14,092 bases of DNA from contig CALKUK010000004.1 in NCBI GenBank assembly GCA_937996655.1, positions 1-14,092 on the forward strand. Direction: 5' to 3'. Under the pieces are notes generated by a model that saw only the letters and a list, made by a program, of their open reading frames with translations, searched no databases and was not told where the DNA came from. Every line of letters begins with the position of its first letter. Position 1 is the first letter of the stretch. A program made the position numbers and the translations under genes. Positions 11,532 through 14,092 of the stretch are shown piece by piece. The DNA is from an uncultured Sphingomonadaceae bacterium (lineage in GTDB: Bacteria; Pseudomonadota; Alphaproteobacteria; Sphingomonadales; Sphingomonadaceae).

Positions 11532-11729
11532 ATGCAGGTTTTGTCAAAGGTTGCCGTGCCTGACGGTGCTGTCACGCATGTGATGGCAGCTGAGGCTTTT
11601 GGTGATGAGGTTATTGTGTCCTACGTTTTGGACACGGACGAAGATGAAGGCAACGCGCTTCAGTCGCTTGTTATCCCCAAGGGGTTGTTGAGCGATTTGC
11701 TGTTGCTTTTGAGCAAAGTGGAGCACTGA
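11532..11729 (+). CDS. small hypothetical protein
   Basis: A 65-residue acidic protein: a beta-like N-terminus (MQVLSKVAVPDGAVTHVMAA), an acidic stretch (VLDTDEDEGNALQ) and a hydrophobic C-terminal helix (LLSDLLLLLSKVEH). No family recognised. The ATG at 11532 is 6 nt from GGAG (11522-11525); the in-frame ATG at 11520 overlaps the ribosome site and is rejected. First gene of a tightly packed run of very small genes that continues to the end of the window. Confidence 0.6.
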   Translation: MQVLSKVAVPDGAVTHVMAAEAFGDEVIVSYVLDTDEDEGNALQSLVIPKGLLSDLLLLLSKVEH

Positions 11730-11730
11730 A

Positions 11731-11964
11731 ATGGTTTTGAAATTGACCGGGTTTGTGCAGAAAATCAGCACGGCTCAATGGGATGAGCGCGTGCTGATCG
11801 ACACGTCGGATGATCAGTTGATTGCTGCCGTGGCGCAGAGCCATGCCGCGTTGCGCCAGGCGCTGGCCGATTGCGTCTTTCACGGCTCTGATGGTTTGAC
11901 CATCGACGCAGCGGCAGCGTTGTCGCACCTCGACGACATGCCGATTTTGGAGGAAATGCAATGA
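11731..11964 (+). CDS. small hypothetical protein
   Basis: A 77-residue protein: a strand-rich N-terminus (MVLKLTGFVQKISTAQWDERVLID), then helices (DQLIAAVAQSHAALRQALADC and TIDAAAALSHLDDM), ending in an acidic ILEEMQ. Unknown function. GGAG (11720-11723) is 7 nt before the ATG and lies in the last codons of the previous gene, one base separating the stop and start. Its stop overlaps the next ATG by 4 nt. Confidence 0.65.
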   Translation: MVLKLTGFVQKISTAQWDERVLIDTSDDQLIAAVAQSHAALRQALADCVFHGSDGLTIDAAAALSHLDDMPILEEMQ

Positions 11965-12170
11965 TGCTACAGCTTAACCCGCCTTTGCCGGTGGTGACGC
12001 CGCATGGGCCTGCTTTGGCGCATGTGCTGATTGATTACGGCATTGAACAAGACCTGCATTGGGTGTGCTTTCAAGACGACAGCAGCGAATGCTGGACGTA
12101 TTCAAACCGGGACATTCGCGCTCAAAAGAACATCACGATTGGAAGGATTAATTGTGGAAATGGAGACTGA
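11961..12170 (+). CDS. conserved small phage protein (NPPLPVVTPHGPALAHVLIDYG)
   Basis: A 69-residue protein resembling a family of short phage proteins with the layout LNPP(L/I)PVxTPxGxxxAHxxIDYGxExxLxWxxFxDxxxECWxxxNxxIRAxxNxTxGR. Here the corresponding parts are NPPLPVVTPHGPALAHVLID at 6-25, HWVCFQDDSSECWTYSNRDI at 33-52 and RAQKNITIGR at 53-62. The pattern suggests a compact beta domain; function is unknown. GGAGG (11949-11953) is 7 nt upstream. A second ATG follows directly at 11964. It overlaps the preceding gene by 4 nt and the next by 17 nt. Confidence 0.7.
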   Translation: MMLQLNPPLPVVTPHGPALAHVLIDYGIEQDLHWVCFQDDSSECWTYSNRDIRAQKNITIGRINCGNGD

Positions 12171-12363
12171 ACGGCAGGTTCTGGACGCATTGAAGCATGC
12201 GGTCGGATCCTATCCGTCAGTCAAAGCCTGGGCTATTGCGCATCACATTCAGCCCAAAAATGTCTATCAGGTGTTGGCCAGCAAGCGGTCGATACCTGAC
12301 AACGTGGCTTCGGTTTTGGGATACGTGAAAGTGAAGGCGTTCAAAAGGATCAAAACATCGTGA
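12154..12363 (+). CDS. small HTH-like protein
   Basis: A 69-residue basic protein. Residues 20-55 (PSVKAWAIAHHIQPKNVYQV, LASKRSIPDNVASVLGY) fit a small helix-turn-helix: helix, turn at His-His-Ile, recognition helix PKNVYQVLASKR, then a packing helix ending VLGY. It aligns without gaps to the HTH at 6291-6515 over about 18 residues (VLA at the start; I/V, I/L and Gly at the end). It may be a regulator or a DNA-binding accessory. GTG 12154 is chosen because AAGGA (12143-12147) lies 6 nt upstream; ATG 12160 is the alternative. It overlaps the preceding gene, and its stop overlaps the next GTG. Confidence 0.6.
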   Translation: MEMETERQVLDALKHAVGSYPSVKAWAIAHHIQPKNVYQVLASKRSIPDNVASVLGYVKVKAFKRIKTS

Positions 12364-12560
12364 GCGAAGAACTAGGCACAGATCAGATTGTAAACGAAGT
12401 CCGCGCCGATCTTTTGCGCAGGTCGCAGGTTGGGTTGAAAAAGTATGGCGTTACATTGGATCGGACAGACTTGCCTGCCAAACAATGGGCGCAACACGCT
12501 TACGAAGAGGCGTTGGATTTTGCCTGTTACCTTAAGCGGTTAATGAAAGAAATGCCGTGA
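12360..12560 (+). CDS. small MazG-like/phage helical protein
   Basis: A 66-residue protein with the pattern VRADLLRRSQVGLKKYG, then an acidic spacer and QHAYEEALDFACYLKRL. The EExxD arrangement (Glu49, Glu50, Asp53) in a helix, after a conserved RSxxGxxKYG, recalls all-alpha NTP-pyrophosphohydrolase (MazG-like) domains and similar short phage proteins. It is about half the length of a full MazG unit, so catalysis is doubtful unless it dimerises. It starts at GTG 12360 (GTGA overlap with the previous stop) and ends in a GTGA overlap with the next gene. Confidence 0.6.
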   Translation: MSEELGTDQIVNEVRADLLRRSQVGLKKYGVTLDRTDLPAKQWAQHAYEEALDFACYLKRLMKEMP

Positions 12561-13027
12561 CGACGTACAAAATCACGAAGTGGGACAAAGACGCCTTTTC
12601 GTTTGAGTGTGAATCGCGCAAAGAAACCTCAAAGCAATTGTTTGGAGACAAAGCAATGACGCATGAATGGAAAGCCGGTGACCGGGCAATGGTGGAGATT
12701 GCCAGGATTGATCGTGGTGAAATTTTGCTGAAACAAGGTAATCACGGATGCGAGTATTGGGTTCCGCAAGATTTGCTTAAACCGTTGTCGACGCTTGATC
12801 CGCACCAGGCGTTGCGGGATGCAATTGTGGAGGCGGCGATGGAATGGCTGGATGGCGATAATTTGGAACGCCTGTTAACCGAATGTCGTGCTTTCCGCGC
12901 TGCCATGACGCCGCCTGACCCGGTGGAAGCGGTGATTGTTGCATGGCGTTCGCGCATTGATGACGATTGGGACAACCGCATGGAGCGCGCCATTGCCGCC
13001 TTGGAATATGCGCGGGGTGCAAAGTGA
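12557..13027 (+). CDS. hypothetical protein with a small beta domain and helical tail
   Basis: A 156-residue protein. Residues 1-33 form an N-terminal extension; 34-75 (MTHEWKAGDRAMVEIARIDR..., CEYWVPQDLLKPL) look like a small barrel of SH3 type; 78-156 are helices, ending DNRMERAIAALEYARG. No function recognised. The start is ambiguous: GTG 12557 makes the usual GTGA junction but has a weak ribosome site, whereas ATG 12656 (Met34) has GGAG 8 nt upstream and begins the apparent domain. Two nested products are possible. The gene overlaps its downstream neighbour by 4 nt (GTGA). Confidence 0.6.
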   Translation: MTTYKITKWDKDAFSFECESRKETSKQLFGDKAMTHEWKAGDRAMVEIARIDRGEILLKQGNHGCEYWVPQDLLKPLSTLDPHQALRDAIVEAAMEWLDGDNLERLLTECRAFRAAMTPPDPVEAVIVAWRSRIDDDWDNRMERAIAALEYARGAK

Positions 13028-13197
13028 AAACACGTTTTTCAGGCGTCTGCTACCGGTGCAACAAGCTGGTCGCAGTCGGCGACGGCCATTTTGAACGATA
13101 CAACGGCGGTTGGCGAACGCAGCACGTCAAGTGCGCAATTGAGCACAAGAAAGTGAAAGCCGAGGATGTCAAAAACCACAAGGATGTGCGGGCATGA
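13024..13197 (+). CDS. mini zinc-finger-like phage protein
   Basis: A 57-residue protein. Cys8-x2-Cys11 (GVCYRCNKLVAVGDG) and His37-x2-Cys40 (QHVKCAIEH), with His45 nearby, form a likely single zinc site around a beta hairpin (HFERYNGGWR), followed by a Lys-rich tail. The layout is that of small treble-clef or ribbon proteins frequent in phages; it could bind nucleic acid or act as a protein adaptor. GTG 13024 overlaps the previous stop (GTGA), and its stop overlaps the next ATG. Too short for a firm family assignment. Confidence 0.7.
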   Translation: MKTRFSGVCYRCNKLVAVGDGHFERYNGGWRTQHVKCAIEHKKVKAEDVKNHKDVRA

Positions 13198-13505
13198 GCG
13201 CTGAAGATATTTTGACTGCTGTTATGGCAGAAACGAATTGGACGCGGGAAGAAACACGCAACGTGCTGAAATGCATCCGCGCTGAAAGTGCCGACGCTCT
13301 GTTGGAAAATGTTCCCGACATCATAGGGTGGGCGATGCGCGTGGAAATCAAACACGCAATTCTTCATTTGATAAAAACGCTGCCACCTGGCGTTTTGGAA
13401 TGCCAATGGATAAATGGTGACATTGAACTTCGTATTTCCCCAGATGCGGAAGTGAATACACTACCGGGCGGGGTCTTGGACATTGTTACTCGGGGAGCAA
13501 AATGA
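13194..13505 (+). CDS. hypothetical protein
   Basis: A 103-residue protein with a helical first half (SAEDILTAVMAETNWTREET, NVLKCIRAESADALLENVPD) and a strand-rich end (PGVLECQWINGDIELRISPD, PGGVLDIVTRG). I recognise no family. It begins at the ATGA junction with the zinc-finger-like gene, with AAGGA about 10 nt upstream, and ends at an ATGA junction with the next gene. Its position inside the train of small genes suggests an accessory, probably host-directed, function, but nothing in the sequence shows it. Confidence 0.65.
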   Translation: MSAEDILTAVMAETNWTREETRNVLKCIRAESADALLENVPDIIGWAMRVEIKHAILHLIKTLPPGVLECQWINGDIELRISPDAEVNTLPGGVLDIVTRGAK

Positions 13506-13801
13506 CCGACATCATTAAAGACGCGGTGCGGGCCGCACAAGATTTTCTGAAAAAAGATGGATCATATGGCCAATCAATTTTTGTTCGCGCTCATGCCGTC
13601 GCCGCCCGCCACGCGGCTGCGGCGATGCGCGAGATGGCGGCGCAGAACGTCGATTGCGGGTGCGAGTGCCGCCCAATGGTGCTCATGGCTTTGACGACAA
13701 GCAACCGGGCTGCGTCTGCATGTTGCTCATCATCCAACATTTGCGGCGCCATCGAAGCCGCACAAATCCGCGCCATTCCCTTCGAAGGAGAGACGACGTG
13801 A
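13502..13801 (+). CDS. Cys-rich small hypothetical protein
   Basis: A 99-residue protein. The N-terminal half is helical and Ala-rich (IIKDAVRAAQDFL; ARHAAAAMREMAAQN). The middle holds a Cys cluster (DCGCEC at about 51-56, ACC at about 73-75, CGA near 81), and the end is EAAQIRAIPFEGE. The layout, an AAMREMAA helix, a loop with cysteines and then AAQIRA(I/L)PFE, resembles small phage proteins whose loop may bind metal. Function unknown. Start at the ATGA junction with GGGGAG 5 nt upstream; the stop overlaps the next GTG. Confidence 0.65.
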   Translation: MTDIIKDAVRAAQDFLKKDGSYGQSIFVRAHAVAARHAAAAMREMAAQNVDCGCECRPMVLMALTTSNRAASACCSSSNICGAIEAAQIRAIPFEGETT

Positions 13802-14073
13802 GCGAAGAAATGCAGAACGAACCTGACGGCATGCTTGCGTATTCCATCGCAATCGCCAACCCGAGCCGGGATGATCCGAACTGGCCCTTGCCTTCCTTTG
13901 ACGCAAAGGATTGGGCCAAGGCATTCGTCAAGATTGCCGAAAAGAACGGCCACCCCGGCATTGACGAAGGATGGATGATCAGTTGGTTCGCCAACGCTCT
14001 GATGCGCGGTTACGACGAACACGCGATGCAATCCGACCGCCTCATCGCAGCAGCACCGAAGGAGACAACATGA
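13798..14073 (+). CDS. conserved small phage protein (PLPSFDAKDWAKAF...WFANALMRGYDEH)
   Basis: A 91-residue protein with two motifs that I associate with a recurring phage/prophage family: WPLPSFDAKDWAKAFVKIA (26-44) and IDEGWMISWFANALMRGYDEH (53-73). It is helical and acidic, without catalytic motifs; function unknown. GTG 13798 makes a GTGA overlap and has AAGGAGAG 6 nt upstream; in-frame starts further left would overlap the previous gene without support. The next start overlaps its stop (ATGA). Confidence 0.72.
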   Translation: MSEEMQNEPDGMLAYSIAIANPSRDDPNWPLPSFDAKDWAKAFVKIAEKNGHPGIDEGWMISWFANALMRGYDEHAMQSDRLIAAAPKETT

Positions 14074-14092
14074 TGGACAAGTCAATCCCTGA
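14070..14092 (+). CDS. start of a further gene, cut by the window edge
   Basis: ATG 14070 (or 14073) follows AAGGAGA (14059-14065) and overlaps the previous stop as ATGA. Only MMDKSIP is visible, so no function can be given. It shows that the small-gene operon continues to the right. Confidence 0.55.

Noticed and set aside
13502..13801. Frameshift within the Cys-rich gene, because an alternative frame stays open across 13654-13800
   Set aside because: The original frame continues to a sensible C-terminus (EAAQIRAIPFEGE) and a GTGA junction, so no frameshift is needed.
1..14092. tRNA, rRNA or insertion-sequence genes
   Set aside because: No cloverleaf-like GTTC/CCA arrangement, transposase motif or terminal inverted repeat pair was found on either strand by reading.

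Overview
This window reads as the early (replication, recombination and DNA-modification) region of a double-stranded DNA phage or prophage of an alphaproteobacterium. Three things point to the host group. There is a GapR/DUF2312 homologue, a family known mainly from Alphaproteobacteria. The best promoter is of the TTGACG type. The CcrM methylation site GANTC is strikingly rare: I counted 11 sites by eye, where base composition alone would give roughly 50. Genes are small, packed head to tail with ATGA, GTGA or TGATG junctions, and mostly preceded by GGAG-type ribosome sites. I see no structural, lysis or integrase genes, and no tRNA or rRNA genes.

Layout. (1) Bases 1-252 are non-coding: an AT-rich patch, then two adjacent 8-bp tandem arrays in opposite orientation that meet at a perfect 10-bp palindrome, then a strong promoter (191-219). 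(2) A rightward operon, 253-2415, encodes an unknown protein ending in the SSB-like tip DDDIPF, small unknown proteins, GapR and a helix-turn-helix protein. It ends at an intrinsic terminator (2425-2457). (3) A second rightward module, 2468-3535, has two small proteins and a TIM-barrel protein resembling tRNA-guanine/DNA-deazaguanine transglycosylases, and ends at a terminator at 3541-3576. (4) A convergent leftward operon, 6515 to 3554, carries a small HTH protein, a RuvC-like Holliday junction resolvase and a primase-polymerase/helicase. (5) A divergent control region lies at 6516-6689. (6) A rightward modification block, 6690-9585, has two small proteins, a cytosine-5 DNA methyltransferase with a second long gene embedded in its +1 frame, an NPPY-type adenine methyltransferase, and a PAPS-reductase-like PP-loop ATPase. 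(7) A recombination pair, 9616-11105, has a Cas4/RecB-like nuclease and a probable ssDNA-binding protein with an acidic tip, and ends at a terminator at 11115-11143. (8) From 11151 to the right edge runs a train of very small, mostly unrecognised proteins.

How the parts may work together (inference): the primase-helicase, resolvase, nuclease and ssDNA-binding protein would form a replication-recombination set. GapR and the DDDIPF protein could link it to supercoiling and to host SSB-interacting enzymes. The methyltransferases, and possibly the transglycosylase-like and PP-loop proteins, would modify phage DNA or tRNA against host defence. The most unusual items are the 8-bp arrays beside the first promoter, the apparently genuine overlapping gene within the cytosine methyltransferase, and the unexplained transglycosylase-like and PP-loop proteins.
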